A DNA stretch of 43,464 nt from JBMORL01 sp049322335 (GTDB taxonomy: Bacteria > Bacteroidota > Bacteroidia > Flavobacteriales_D > UBA2798), in NCBI GenBank assembly GCA_049322335.1, contig JBMORL010000131.1:1-43464 (forward strand), read 5' to 3'. The translations under genes and the position numbers were made by a program. Below, piece after piece: positions 34,223 to 43,346 of this stretch. The notes below the pieces were generated by a model, which did not search any database, had not been told where the DNA came from, and was given only the letters and a program-made list of their open reading frames with translations. How positions within the stretch are numbered: the stretch's first letter is position 1; the number at the start of each line of letters is the position of its first letter.

Positions 34223-36532
34223 TCAGATCCTAATACCAATAATGCATACATCATCGATTTGTTCAAGGTTTCCCTTCCAGCCGGAGAATACGGTTTCGAG
34301 TTTTTGGTTTTGAGTTTGCATCAAATCATTTTTATTTATTAACGGATGCTGCGAAGCTTCGCTTTCGGGTTGAAGGCCGCATATCTCCAGGAATAATTGC
34401 TGAAGCTGGCTGTATTTGAATTTTTTTCCTTTCGGGCCGCCAAACTGATCGGCAAATCCATCGGAAAAGAGGAATAAGGTGTCGCCCTTTTTAAGATAGA
34501 TGCTATGCGTTTCAAATGGTTCCGGATCGTAAATTTTTCCAATGGGTTGTTTGTTGGGGGAGAATTCGGTGAGTTGCAGGTTGAGAAAGTTGGGAAGTTG
34601 AGAAAGTTTTGAAAGTTGGGAATTTGAACTTTCCAAACTTGCTAACTCATCAACTTGCTTAACTATCCACAAGGGGTTATTCGCTCCCGACCATTTTAAT
34701 TCGAGGGATTTTGTATTAAGAACACCGAGACTGATGTCCATTCCGTCATTCACCTGGCTTTCGCTTTTTTCGAATGTTTCGAGTACGAGTTCGCGTACTT
34801 TGTCCAGTATAAATCCGCTATCCGTTAGTTTAAATTCTTTTACTGCCCGGTTAAGTGCATTGGCACAAACCACGCTCACCATGGCACCGGGAACACCGTG
34901 ACCTGTACAATCGGCAACAGCAAATACAATGTTGTCGCCCGACTTTTCGAGAAAATAAAAATCTCCGGCAATAATGTCTTTGGGTTTATAAAAAATGAAT
35001 GATTCAGGGAAAACCGATTTCCATAGTTTTTCGGGAGGGAGAATAGCATCCTGCAGTCGTTTGGCGTAGTTAATACTATCGAGTACTTCCCGGTTTTTTT
35101 CTTCTACTATTTGTTTTTGTTCCTCAATAATGGTTTTTTGTTTGCGGATAATATTAAGCCGGTTGTAAATGAATATTGCAAATCCTATTACCAGCAGAAT
35201 TCCCAGTATCAACGCATACTTAAGTGTTTCTTCCTGCTTTATTTTTGCATCGCGTGCTTCAATTTCGAGGTTACGCGCATTCAGTTCTGCTTTGGCCAGC
35301 GCTTTTTCTTCTTCGTGTTTTATACTGTCGGCCAGTGCCTTTTTTTCGTATTCAAACTGAATTTCTTTCCTGGCAATATCTTTTTTATTTTCTTCGTTAT
35401 CAATGCTGTCGCGAAAACGGATGAACAATTCATATTGATGCAGGGCCTCGCGTGTGTTTCCCTGCAATTTGTAGATTTTGTATAACCAGCCATGGTTATC
35501 CCTTTTTAATTCGCGGGCATTGATGTCATAAGCAATGAGAAGTGCATCTTCGGCATATTTTTTTGCTTTTAGCAATTCTTTTTTTTCTATATGCGCACTT
35601 GAAAGATTGCTAAGCGAAATAGCCATCCCGTTTAAATCTCCGATTTCTTTCATAATAGCATAGCACTGCGCATACATATCGAGCGCCAGCTGGTTGCGGG
35701 TGTTGGAATCAATTCCGAGGGCATGAAGCTCTTCACCGGTAATTTCCTTGTATATGTTACCGATATTTCCCAGCTCAGCCGCCATTCCCTGTTTATCATT
35801 GATCTCTTTACGCAATTCAAGTGATTTTTGATGGTAAGAAAAAGCGTTTTTATAATCGCGCATAAAGCTGTAGGTATTTCCAAGATTACCATATGCGGCT
35901 GCACGAACGTATTTATCATCTTCTTCATCCAGAATAGCCAGGCATTTTTTATACAACCCGATAGCTTTTTTCAACCCTGATGAATCGCGCTGTGCTTCGG
36001 CCAGTTCATCATATACCAGTCCCAGGTCGTTGTAGGTTTGTGCTTCACCTTTTTTATTGCCGATAGCGTGTTCTATTTTGAGGCTTTTGTAATAATAATC
36101 CAGCGCCATCACATAATCTCCTTTATTAAAATAAATAGCGCCAATATTACTGAGCGAAGCAGCCACGCCTTGTTTATCACCAATCTTTTCGCGGATAGCC
36201 ATCGACTTTTTATAAAATTCCACGGCTTTTTCGTAACGCGAAGTGATGTGAAAAGTAATACCGCAGGTGTTCCATGCTTTGGCCAGCCAGTAATCCTGCT
36301 TTTTCTTTTGTGCTTCATCGGCCAGTTTATCTGCCAGTATAAATGCTGTATCGGGATTGGAAAAAACATAGCTCCAGGCTATTTCATGTGCGGCCTGTAA
36401 CCTCACGGAATCCTTTAATTGGGAATTGTTATATATTTTGAAAAGAGAATCATTCACTACAGGATCCTGTGACCGCACAAAAAGTGCAGAAAATAAGAAA
36501 AGCAAAAGGATAACCGGGCGATAAAAATTCAT
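34223..36532 (-). CDS. TPR-repeat sensor with SpoIIE-type PP2C phosphatase domain
   Basis: 769 residues from the ATG at 36532 (a TTG three codons earlier is not needed). A signal peptide (about 1-22, FYRPVILLLFLFSALFVRSQ) leads to a periplasmic array of six or more TPRs (about 60-370; repeats of the type AASLSNIGAIYFNKGDYVMA, with GNLGNTY, LGNIGNIY, ISLSNLSS). A membrane helix follows (about 436-456), then a coiled coil (QKTIIEEQKQIVEEKNREV) and a cytoplasmic PP2C/SpoIIE phosphatase (about 515-769) with IIAGDFYFLE, ADCTGHGVPGA, LFLFSDGFADQFGG and IDDVCIIGI. It probably removes phosphate from an anti-sigma-factor antagonist or similar target in response to an outside signal. A stretch of about 32 residues (623-654, SNSQLSKLSQLPNFLNLQL) comes from a simple DNA repeat inside the phosphatase domain. 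Confidence 0.9.
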   Translation of the reverse strand: MNFYRPVILLLFLFSALFVRSQDPVVNDSLFKIYNNSQLKDSVRLQAAHEIAWSYVFSNPDTAFILADKLADEAQKKKQDYWLAKAWNTCGITFHITSRYEKAVEFYKKSMAIREKIGDKQGVAASLSNIGAIYFNKGDYVMALDYYYKSLKIEHAIGNKKGEAQTYNDLGLVYDELAEAQRDSSGLKKAIGLYKKCLAILDEEDDKYVRAAAYGNLGNTYSFMRDYKNAFSYHQKSLELRKEINDKQGMAAELGNIGNIYKEITGEELHALGIDSNTRNQLALDMYAQCYAIMKEIGDLNGMAISLSNLSSAHIEKKELLKAKKYAEDALLIAYDINARELKRDNHGWLYKIYKLQGNTREALHQYELFIRFRDSIDNEENKKDIARKEIQFEYEKKALADSIKHEEEKALAKAELNARNLEIEARDAKIKQEETLKYALILGILLVIGFAIFIYNRLNIIRKQKTIIEEQKQIVEEKNREVLDSINYAKRLQDAILPPEKLWKSVFPESFIFYKPKDIIAGDFYFLEKSGDNIVFAVADCTGHGVPGAMVSVVCANALNRAVKEFKLTDSGFILDKVRELVLETFEKSESQVNDGMDISLGVLNTKSLELKWSGANNPLWIVKQVDELASLESSNSQLSKLSQLPNFLNLQLTEFSPNKQPIGKIYDPEPFETHSIYLKKGDTLFLFSDGFADQFGGPKGKKFKYSQLQQLFLEICGLQPESEASQHPLINKNDLMQTQNQKLETVFSGWKGNLEQIDDVCIIGIRI
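34571..34663. repeat. AAGTTGAGAAAG-type repeat inside the phosphatase gene
   Basis: Loose copies of GTTGAGAAAGTT, AAGTTTTGAAAGTTGGGAA and, inverted, TTCCAAACTTGC run through 93 bases of coding sequence. They encode the Ser/Leu/Gln-rich insertion of the phosphatase domain. Nearby, 34280-34320 also has GTTTCGAGTTTTTGGTTTTGAG units encoding MQTQNQKLET. Confidence 0.75.
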
Positions 36533-36646
36533 GGGATTCAAATGTACGCAAAAGACTTTCTGCTACTACCTGCAGAAAGAAACATAAAGGGTTTTTTATG
36601 AAAATTCTGCGGCAACCGGGACAAGCCGGTTACGTCATGTTTATAA

Positions 36647-37060
36647 ATGAAAATTACCCTTATCATTCCGGTCATTGGATGTTGCGCTTGTATTTCTGGC
36701 TGCAAAAAGAATTATCCCGCTTATCCTGATGGAAAAACAATGTTATATCATATAGAGGGGAACGACACTATTTCGCGGGTGGTGATTCCTAATTCGTTTA
36801 CACCTGAATTTGATGGAATAAATGATGGGTTTTATCTTCAAAATAATTCATTGGATCCGAGTAATGTTTTTCTAATGGAAATCTACAATTCAAATGGGGA
36901 GAAAATTTTTGAATCCAATTCCATAGTATATACTTCGGGCTGGTATGGCGAATGTAAAGGGACAATGTGTCCGAACGGAACCTACAATTATCATTTGAAA
37001 GTTACAGATACAACCGGATACCTGTTTGATCATACAGGTTTGATCCATCTTATCCGCTGA
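36647..37060 (+). CDS. Small lipoprotein consisting almost only of a T9SS type B-like C-terminal domain
   Basis: 137 residues. The start MKITLIIPVIGCCACISGCKK holds two possible lipobox cysteines (Cys12 in VIGC, Cys19 in ISGC). After a short linker (about 22-44) the protein is the type B sorting domain: VVIPNSFTPEFDGINDGF (quoted: PNSFTPEFDGINDGF), IYNSNGEKIFESN, GWYGECKGTMCPNGTYNY and HTGLIHLIR at the very end. Such domains normally sit behind a large cargo and are removed during secretion; here there is no cargo domain. Compared with the usual motif, NRWGQ is NSNGE and a pair of extra cysteines (GECKGTMC) is present. It is convergent with a PorP/SprF gene; the two stops abut in TGATCA (37058-37063). 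It may be a secreted mini-protein, or a lipoprotein using the fold for anchoring. Confidence 0.8.
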   Translation: MKITLIIPVIGCCACISGCKKNYPAYPDGKTMLYHIEGNDTISRVVIPNSFTPEFDGINDGFYLQNNSLDPSNVFLMEIYNSNGEKIFESNSIVYTSGWYGECKGTMCPNGTYNYHLKVTDTTGYLFDHTGLIHLIR

Positions 37061-38017
37061 TCAGAAAAACTCAGAAGAAGAACTTCTCCATCGTTTGGAA
37101 GCGGGGCGTTTCCAGAAAGAATACGCAAGTGAAATTTCGTGGGTACCTCCTGTATTTTCGAAACCAAAAGAACCGGTTGTGATGTCAAACGAATAAAACA
37201 ATTTCGCTTTTGCATATTCCACACCGGCAATAATATTTATAGCATCATTCCAGCGGTAATTGCCACCGAAATTATACAGGATATATTTTCTCACGAACTT
37301 GTAATTGATGCCTGCTACCGTTTGGTTGAACATAGACTGGCTGTAGACCCATGCATAAGGTGTGATGACCATTCTCCAGGGCATTATCTTAATATCCCAG
37401 GCAGCCTGCGCGCCCAATTTCAGAGGTAAGGGAGAATTTCCATTTAATAATGATTCGTTGGGTTCATTCCAATGATGAAGTGAAAATCCTAAAGTAAGAT
37501 TGTTCCACCAAAATAACGTACCGGCAGAAAAATCCACATTAGTAACCACACCACCACCGGGAACATCACCGGTTTGATAAACAAATCCTCTTCTGGGATC
37601 AATCATATCACCAAAAGTAAGATCATTCCAATCGAGTTTCTTTTTAAAATAACCAATTTCGAATGCCGGCCGCAGAAATATTTTTTTGTTCTTTTTGGAA
37701 AGGGGGATATTCTGTGCATAAATAAATGAAACCCGGTTGGTAGTCAAAGCACCGGCAGCATCGTGAGAATAAAGAATACCGGCATAGCCATTCAGCCTGG
37801 AAAGATATTGACTAAAACCAGTGGCAAAAGTACGGTAATTTCCTTCCAGTTTGGGCCATTGATTCCGGTATGTCATAAAAACGTGGCCCATGGTGTCGCG
37901 ATTAAAAAATGCAGGGTTATTATACATCATCGCTCCTCCCGGCTGGGAAAACTGCGGATCCTGTGAAAAAACAGTTGCAGGAATAATAATTAGAATTATA
38001 AAAATAACTTTTCCCAT
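37061..38017 (-). CDS. PorP/SprF family outer-membrane protein, second copy
   Basis: 318 residues. The signal peptide (MGKVIFIILIIIPATVFSQ) is followed by the family start DPQFSQPGGAMMYNNPAFFN and TYRNQWPKLEGNYRTFA, then amphipathic beta strands (GYAGILYSHDAAG, FLRPAFEIGYFKK, LTLGFSLHHWNEP) ending SLAYSFWKR plus a short Ser-rich tail. PorP/SprF proteins are linked to the T9SS and usually serve one large adhesin; here the only nearby type B domain is the 137-residue lipoprotein transcribed from the other strand. It could instead serve the protein at 13868-16453 or one outside the window. Confidence 0.92.
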   Translation of the reverse strand: MGKVIFIILIIIPATVFSQDPQFSQPGGAMMYNNPAFFNRDTMGHVFMTYRNQWPKLEGNYRTFATGFSQYLSRLNGYAGILYSHDAAGALTTNRVSFIYAQNIPLSKKNKKIFLRPAFEIGYFKKKLDWNDLTFGDMIDPRRGFVYQTGDVPGGGVVTNVDFSAGTLFWWNNLTLGFSLHHWNEPNESLLNGNSPLPLKLGAQAAWDIKIMPWRMVITPYAWVYSQSMFNQTVAGINYKFVRKYILYNFGGNYRWNDAINIIAGVEYAKAKLFYSFDITTGSFGFENTGGTHEISLAYSFWKRPASKRWRSSSSEFF

Positions 38018-38117
38018 CTGTTTTGATAGACGTAATGAATGTATGAGGAGTTGCTTAACTACTCATTAAACGAAAAACAGATTATTTTATTGTAAATATA
38101 AACTGTAAACTGAAGAT

Positions 38118-40211
38118 TTACCAATTGAGTAATTTCTCTATAGCGGTTTCCACCTTTTCAACGGTAGGAAGCATAGCGGCTTCGAGGATGCTGCTAAGGG
38201 GAATGGCGGGAAGATCTTCAGCTCCCACCACCATTACAGGTGCATCGAGGTATTCAAAACAGTTTTCCTGAATCCGGCCGGCCAAAGCCTGGGCAAAAGA
38301 ATTGGGTTTGGGTTCTTCGGTAATCACCATTGCTTTTCCGTGTTTTTGCACAGAAGAAAAAACCATTTCCTCATCCAGCGGAACAAGTGAACGTAAGTCC
38401 ACAATCTCCACCCTGCCGGGATATTTTTTTGAGGCATTCCGTGCCCAGTAAACTCCCATTCCGTAGCAAATAATAGTAATGGTATTTCCTTTGGCAAGGT
38501 CATCCCCGTTAGTTTCCTGTACCATGCGCGCTTTTCCAAAAGGAATCACATAATCTTCATCGGGTTCTATAGTGCGCGCTTCTTCCGTTCCTTTTAGTTT
38601 ACTCCAGTATAATCCTTTATGTTCGAGCATCACCACCGGGTTGGGATCGTAATAGGCTGCTTTCATTAATCCTTTCAAATCGGCTCCGGTGGACGGATAC
38701 GCCACTTTAATTCCCTTGATATTGCACACCACGCTTTCCACACTGGAAGAATGATAAGGCCCGCCACTTCCATAAGCACCAATGGGAACACGTAAAATCA
38801 TACTCACCGGCCATTTTCCGTTGGAAAGATAATTGGAGCGGGATACTTCGGTAAATAATTGATTAAGTCCCGGCCAGATGTAATCAGCAAACTGCACTTC
38901 TACTATCGGTTTGAGGCCTGTAGCAGACATTCCCACTGTACTTCCCACAATAAATGCTTCCTGTATCGGAGTATTGAACACGCGTTCATCACCGAATTGC
39001 TGAGCGAGTGTGGCTGCTTCGCGAAAAACTCCACCGAGGCGTTTTCCCACATCCTGCCCATATAACAAACATTCCTTGTGTTTCGACATCAGCTCGCGGA
39101 TGGCAAACAAGGCTGAGTCGACCATAACGGTGGGCTGCTTGCCGCTGGGCGAACGTTCTCCTTTTTCCTCAGTAACGGGTGTAGGAGCAAAAATATGATT
39201 GAAGATATCTCCGGGTTGCGGGTCTTCAGAATTCAGTGCATCTTTATATTCTTTTTCCACTTTTATTTCCGCAAGCATTTCTGCTTCCTTCAGTCCTCCT
39301 TCGGTAAAACCGTAATCCAGTAATTGTTTTCTGAAAAGAGGAAAAGGATCGCGCAGAGTTTGTTCTTCGAGGTCTTCGCGATACCATTCTTTTCTTACTC
39401 CCGAAGTATGGTGATTGAGCAAAGGAACTTTTGCGTGTACCATTATGGGCCTGCGCTCTTTGCGGATGACGGATATAACGTCTTTCAGCACTTCGTAGCT
39501 TTCAAAAAAATCGCTGCCATTAATTCTGCGCACTTCCAGTCCTTTGAAACCCTGTGCATATTCCCATGCTTCCTGCGCACGGATTTCGCGGGCATGTGCT
39601 GAAATGTCCCACTCGTTATCCTGAATAAAATAAAGTATCGGTAATTTTTTAAGAACCGCCATCTGGAATGCTTCTGCTACTTCGCCTTCGGTGATGGAAG
39701 CATCTCCGAGCGAACAAACTGCAATTGGGTTTTCTCCTTTAAAATCTTCTGCCAATCCCACCTGTTCTTTATACTTTAACCCCATGGCCACACCGGTTGT
39801 GGGAATTGCCTGCATTCCTGTAGCAGATGACTGCATGGGAATTTTCGGCATAGTATCACGTTTTAAACTCGGGTGTGAATAATAGTGTCGCCCCCCGGAA
39901 AAAGGATCGTTTCTTTTGCCGAGCAATTGCATCATCAGTTCGGAAGGAGTCATGCCAATAGACAACAAAATACTGTCATCGCGGTAATAAGCAGAAAGAT
40001 AATCCTGTGGCTTAAGCTGCAGGCCCAGGGCAATCTGAACCGCTTCATGCCCGCGCGAAGTAGCGTGAACATATTTTGCAGTGATTTCTTTATTTTTTTC
40101 GTATAACGATGTGAGGGCTTTAGCAGTGCACATCAGCTCAAATGCCTTCAACAGCGTTTTACGGTCGGCTGTGGTTTTATTCATCTTCTCTTTACCGGTG
40201 ATCGGTTCCAT
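38118..40211 (-). CDS. 2-oxoacid dehydrogenase E1 component, alpha and beta subunits fused
   Basis: 697 residues from the ATG at 40211; MNKTTADRK at 40184 is a possible later start, and a TTG at 40238 is unlikely. The alpha half (about 10-350) has YVHATSRGHEAVQIALG, YYRDDSILLSIG, SSATGMQAIPTTGVAMGL and the thiamine diphosphate site GDASITEGEVAEAFQMA (about 180-196) ending FIQDNEWDIS. The beta half (about 365-697) has ALFAIRELM, LYGQDVGKRLGGVFREA, NTPIQEAFIVGSTVGMSATG, EVQFADYIWPG and GAYGSGGPYHSSSVES. Fused E1 proteins of this kind are common in Bacteroidota and act on branched-chain 2-oxoacids or a related substrate, with E2 and E3 encoded elsewhere. No other subunit is in the window, so the substrate is inferred. 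Confidence 0.92.
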   Translation of the reverse strand: MEPITGKEKMNKTTADRKTLLKAFELMCTAKALTSLYEKNKEITAKYVHATSRGHEAVQIALGLQLKPQDYLSAYYRDDSILLSIGMTPSELMMQLLGKRNDPFSGGRHYYSHPSLKRDTMPKIPMQSSATGMQAIPTTGVAMGLKYKEQVGLAEDFKGENPIAVCSLGDASITEGEVAEAFQMAVLKKLPILYFIQDNEWDISAHAREIRAQEAWEYAQGFKGLEVRRINGSDFFESYEVLKDVISVIRKERRPIMVHAKVPLLNHHTSGVRKEWYREDLEEQTLRDPFPLFRKQLLDYGFTEGGLKEAEMLAEIKVEKEYKDALNSEDPQPGDIFNHIFAPTPVTEEKGERSPSGKQPTVMVDSALFAIRELMSKHKECLLYGQDVGKRLGGVFREAATLAQQFGDERVFNTPIQEAFIVGSTVGMSATGLKPIVEVQFADYIWPGLNQLFTEVSRSNYLSNGKWPVSMILRVPIGAYGSGGPYHSSSVESVVCNIKGIKVAYPSTGADLKGLMKAAYYDPNPVVMLEHKGLYWSKLKGTEEARTIEPDEDYVIPFGKARMVQETNGDDLAKGNTITIICYGMGVYWARNASKKYPGRVEIVDLRSLVPLDEEMVFSSVQKHGKAMVITEEPKPNSFAQALAGRIQENCFEYLDAPVMVVGAEDLPAIPLSSILEAAMLPTVEKVETAIEKLLNW

Positions 40212-40385
40212 GCAGTCGGCTTTATTTTTATTCTGCAATATAAGGAAAAAATAGAATATTATTGCATGTTTTTAAGTAAAAACGACATATAATTCCGGTT
40301 TTTAACTGATAATCAGAATTATATTTCAAGGACCGGGAAGTAAAAAGAGGGTTGGCGGAATTTATTACCAAATTCCGGATTAGCC

Positions 40386-42065
40386 TCAGGCCAACCGTGG
40401 AATAAGTTTTAGTTTGGATTTGAGGAACTCCACTTCTTTTTTATGTTCATCAATTTTTTGCTGGTAATCTTTCAATAGTTCGCTGGCATTTTTGGAATTA
40501 CCGAAAAAGCCGAGGTTGTTTTCGATCTTATTGATCTCATCGGTGAGACGGTTAATTCTTTCACGGATGAACTGGCGTTCCTTTCCAAGGGCGAATGAGG
40601 CATTGTCCTGGTTTTGTAAAGAAGCTATTTTGGATTTGAACAAAGAAATTTCTTTTTGCCTGGGATCGATATTCAGTGCTGCATATAATTTTTCCTGTGC
40701 TTCTTTCCAAAGAGCATTGATACGATCGCGTTCCTTTAGCGGAACATCACCAATAGCAAAAAATTCTTTCCCGAGTTCGGTGATACGCAGAATTTTCTGA
40801 TCATCATCTCCTTCTATATTCACAGATGAAAGACCTGCAATAAAAGCTTCCTTTTTCTTAAGGTTTTCATCGAGTGCCACTTCCTGTGCGGCAAAATGTT
40901 CTTTTTTACGGTTAAAAAAATGATCACATGCTTCGCGGAATTTATGCCAGAGAATGTGATCGTATTTTTTTCCGGCCGATGGAATTTTGGGCCAGTTTTT
41001 CTGCAACTGGATTAATGCATTGGAAGTTTCTTTCCAGTCGGATGAATCTTTCAGTGCTTCGGCTTTGGCAATAATTTCTTCTTTTTTCTTTTTATTTACT
41101 TCATACTCTTCTTTCACTACCGAATAGAATTCTTTTTTGGCAGCGAAAAATTCATCACATACATTTCTGAAATCATTCCACACTTTATCATTTTCTTCTT
41201 TTGCAGCGAAACCAATGGTTTTCCATTCGGCCTGGACAGCTAAAATTTCCTCTGTAGATTTATCCCAGTCCCTGGCTGATTTTTTTTCGGTGCTGCTGAT
41301 AGCTTTCGCTTTTTCAATCAATGTTTTTTTAGCTTCGAGATATTCCTGTTGTTTTTGTTTTTTCTCTTCGCGGAGTATATGAATTTTATCATTGATTACT
41401 TTTACCGCCTCCCAGTATTCATTGCGTTTTTCTTCCCACGATTCTTTGGGAATAGCACCTGAGTCTTCCCATACATGCTGAAATTTATGCAATGCCGTTT
41501 CCAGTTCGCGAAGGGAATGTTCTCCTTCTGCCAGTTTTTTCAGCCCGTCAATTATCTCCTGTTTGGAACCCATGTTTTTTTTCAGGTCGTTTTCACGGAG
41601 TTCCTTATAAATATTCATGTTGTAATAGAACAACTCCGACAGCCGGCTGAATTCACGCTGCAATTCGTGTTGTTTTTCGAAGGGAACATTGCCAATGTTG
41701 CGCCAGTTTTCTTTCAGTACTTTAAATTTCTGATACGCTTTGGAAATGTTTTCTTCTTCACTGATAACTTTGGTAATTTCAGCCAGTATCTTTTCTTTTT
41801 CCGACTGGTTATTTTTTTCCTGGTCGAATTTATTTTTTCGTGCTTCGTCTTTTTTGCGGTGATAGGTTTTGATCAGCTCACGGATTTGTTCTATATGATC
41901 TTCTTCGATAGCATCGTGATCATCATCTGCTTCGGTTTTTACCGTTTTTTTATCGGTGGCGTGATAAAAATCACGGATCAGTTCGGCTGCTTCCGCATGC
42001 ACTTCCTCCCACTCCTTTACCGTGAGTAATTCTTCCAGTTTTCTGTGTATTTCAGCAAATGTCAT
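40386..42065 (-). CDS. DUF349 repeat protein
   Basis: 559 residues from the ATG at 42065; the TTG at 42074 three codons earlier is not favoured. The protein is highly charged, alpha-helical and coiled-coil, with about five DUF349-type three-helix repeats marked by a Trp and a following Gly/Pro: FKVLKENWRNIGNVP, FQHVWEDSGAIPKESW, VQAEWKTIGFAAKEENDKVW, LQKNWPKIPSAGKKYDHILW and LGKEFFAIGDVPLKERDRI, then a final coiled coil ending LKLIPRLA. No signal peptide is visible, so it is cytoplasmic. DUF349 proteins are conserved in Bacteroidota; their role is not settled. It stands alone between the E1 fusion and the enoyl-CoA hydratase gene. Confidence 0.92.
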   Translation of the reverse strand: MTFAEIHRKLEELLTVKEWEEVHAEAAELIRDFYHATDKKTVKTEADDDHDAIEEDHIEQIRELIKTYHRKKDEARKNKFDQEKNNQSEKEKILAEITKVISEEENISKAYQKFKVLKENWRNIGNVPFEKQHELQREFSRLSELFYYNMNIYKELRENDLKKNMGSKQEIIDGLKKLAEGEHSLRELETALHKFQHVWEDSGAIPKESWEEKRNEYWEAVKVINDKIHILREEKKQKQQEYLEAKKTLIEKAKAISSTEKKSARDWDKSTEEILAVQAEWKTIGFAAKEENDKVWNDFRNVCDEFFAAKKEFYSVVKEEYEVNKKKKEEIIAKAEALKDSSDWKETSNALIQLQKNWPKIPSAGKKYDHILWHKFREACDHFFNRKKEHFAAQEVALDENLKKKEAFIAGLSSVNIEGDDDQKILRITELGKEFFAIGDVPLKERDRINALWKEAQEKLYAALNIDPRQKEISLFKSKIASLQNQDNASFALGKERQFIRERINRLTDEINKIENNLGFFGNSKNASELLKDYQQKIDEHKKEVEFLKSKLKLIPRLA

Positions 42066-42143
42066 GATGCACAATTTCAGTGAGTAAAAATAATAAATTC
42101 AGATGATAAAAATAAGCGTTTTTCCCTTTGTAAAAGGTGATTT

Positions 42144-42914
42144 TTATTTTGACTTAAACCGGTTTATGGCATTTACAGTGAATTCGGAAAGGACTAACTG
42201 TCCGCTCATTCCCGCGCGTTCGATGAGCAGCTGATCCCAGTCATCCGTACCTTTCCAGAATATCTTTTTCAGCAAGGACATTGCTTCGGGATTACTTTGT
42301 GTGAGTGTGATGGCCAGTTTATTTACAGCTTCATCTAACTGGTTATGAGAGGAAAATACATTTGTATACAGGCCTTTTTCCTTAGCCCAGGCAGCTGTTT
42401 GCCATTCTGTGGCATCTATCGCCAATTGGGTAAAAGCAGCATTTCCGATCTTTCTTTCCACAGCCGGGCCCACCACAAAAGGGCCAATACCAACAGCCAA
42501 TTCACTTAATTTTACCGATGCACTTTCATGAGCAAGGGCATAATCGGCAGCCGATGCCAGTCCTACTCCGCCTCCAACAGCCTTTCCCTGGACACGTGCA
42601 ATTACAAATTTCGGGGCTTTTCTCATAGCATTAATCACGTTTGCAAATCCCGAAAAGAATTTTTTTCCCGTCTCAAAATCCTTAATGGAAATCAGTTCAT
42701 CAAAAGATGCACCGGCACAAAATGCTTTTTCTCCGGCAGAGCGCAGTAGTATAACATTTACGTTTTTATCCTGGCCGGCTTCAGTAATAGTTTGAGCAAG
42801 CTTATGGAGAATTTTTCCGGGAAGAGAATTACTCATGGGATGCGAAAACTCAATAGAAGCAATTCCATTTGAAACGGATAGTTCTACTGCGCCTTGTTCG
42901 ATGATGGAGGACAT
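42144..42914 (-). CDS. Enoyl-CoA hydratase/isomerase (crotonase) family protein
   Basis: 256 residues, the standard crotonase length. The CoA-binding/oxyanion-hole block is NVILLRSAGEKAFCAGASFDE (quoted: GEKAFCAGASFDEL, about 61-74), and the second block is IARVQGKAVGGGVGLASAADYALA (quoted: VQGKAVGGGVGLASAADY). A Glu in KLSELAVGIGPFVVG (about 134-148) fits the first catalytic Glu of hydratases, but the second one usually found in the next helix appears replaced (FTQLAIDATEW), so it may act as an isomerase, methylglutaconyl-type hydratase or another crotonase. It is followed on the same strand, after 69 bp, by the DUF349 gene, with no clear functional tie. Confidence 0.9.
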   Translation of the reverse strand: MSSIIEQGAVELSVSNGIASIEFSHPMSNSLPGKILHKLAQTITEAGQDKNVNVILLRSAGEKAFCAGASFDELISIKDFETGKKFFSGFANVINAMRKAPKFVIARVQGKAVGGGVGLASAADYALAHESASVKLSELAVGIGPFVVGPAVERKIGNAAFTQLAIDATEWQTAAWAKEKGLYTNVFSSHNQLDEAVNKLAITLTQSNPEAMSLLKKIFWKGTDDWDQLLIERAGMSGQLVLSEFTVNAINRFKSK

Positions 42915-43249
42915 GTGAGGGAAGGTTAAAAGTTGAAAGTTAAAGATTGAAGGTTTCTGTTATGGCAAAGATAGGGGGAAATTTTGTTATACAATAATTC
43001 TGTGCAGGAGAAAAATGAGGATTGAAGACTGAAGTATGAAAGGGTGAGATTTGAGATGAGAAGTGAAATGCAGAATAGTGAGTGACGAGTACATGAATAG
43101 TGAGTTTTGAAGTGAAATACCGAACAAATGAGTGATGAGTACATGAGTATTGAACTTGCTGCCACATCAGTGTGCGTGCAACTTGCCGCTATATACTGAT
43201 GAAAAAGGAATAGAGTTATTAAGGGATAAAGGAAAATGAGGACTGAAGA
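42915..43249. other. Low-complexity gap with loose direct repeats
   Basis: No gene is supported here. The stretch is rich in GAG/TGA motifs, including two near-identical 20-base copies (GAGTGACGAGTACATGAATA at 43080-43099 and a version with two changes at 43130-43149), plus GATTTGAG and GAAGACTGAAG pieces like the simple repeats at 30855 and 10560. Frames seen across it on the minus strand are Ser/Phe-rich and repeat-derived. Confidence 0.6.
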
Positions 43250-43324
43250 CCACGCCCTTTGCTTCGCTGTGCGCCTGCGCTGAAGCTTCAGCGCAAGCTA
43301 TGCAAAAACGAAGAGGGCGTGTGG
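43250..43324. repeat. Nested palindromic element
   Basis: An outer imperfect pair (CCACGCCCTTTGCTTCG and, inverted, CGAAGAGGGCGTGTGG) encloses a perfect 20-bp palindrome, TGCGCTGAAGCTTCAGCGCA (43276-43295). It looks like a dispersed REP/MITE-type element just past the end of the terminal GNAT gene. Confidence 0.7.
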
Positions 43325-43346
43325 CAAGCTGAGAACGTAAGACTGA

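Noticed and set aside
42926..43167. Minus-strand Ser/Phe-rich frames
   Set aside because: Low-complexity translation of GAG/TGA repeats with no domain.
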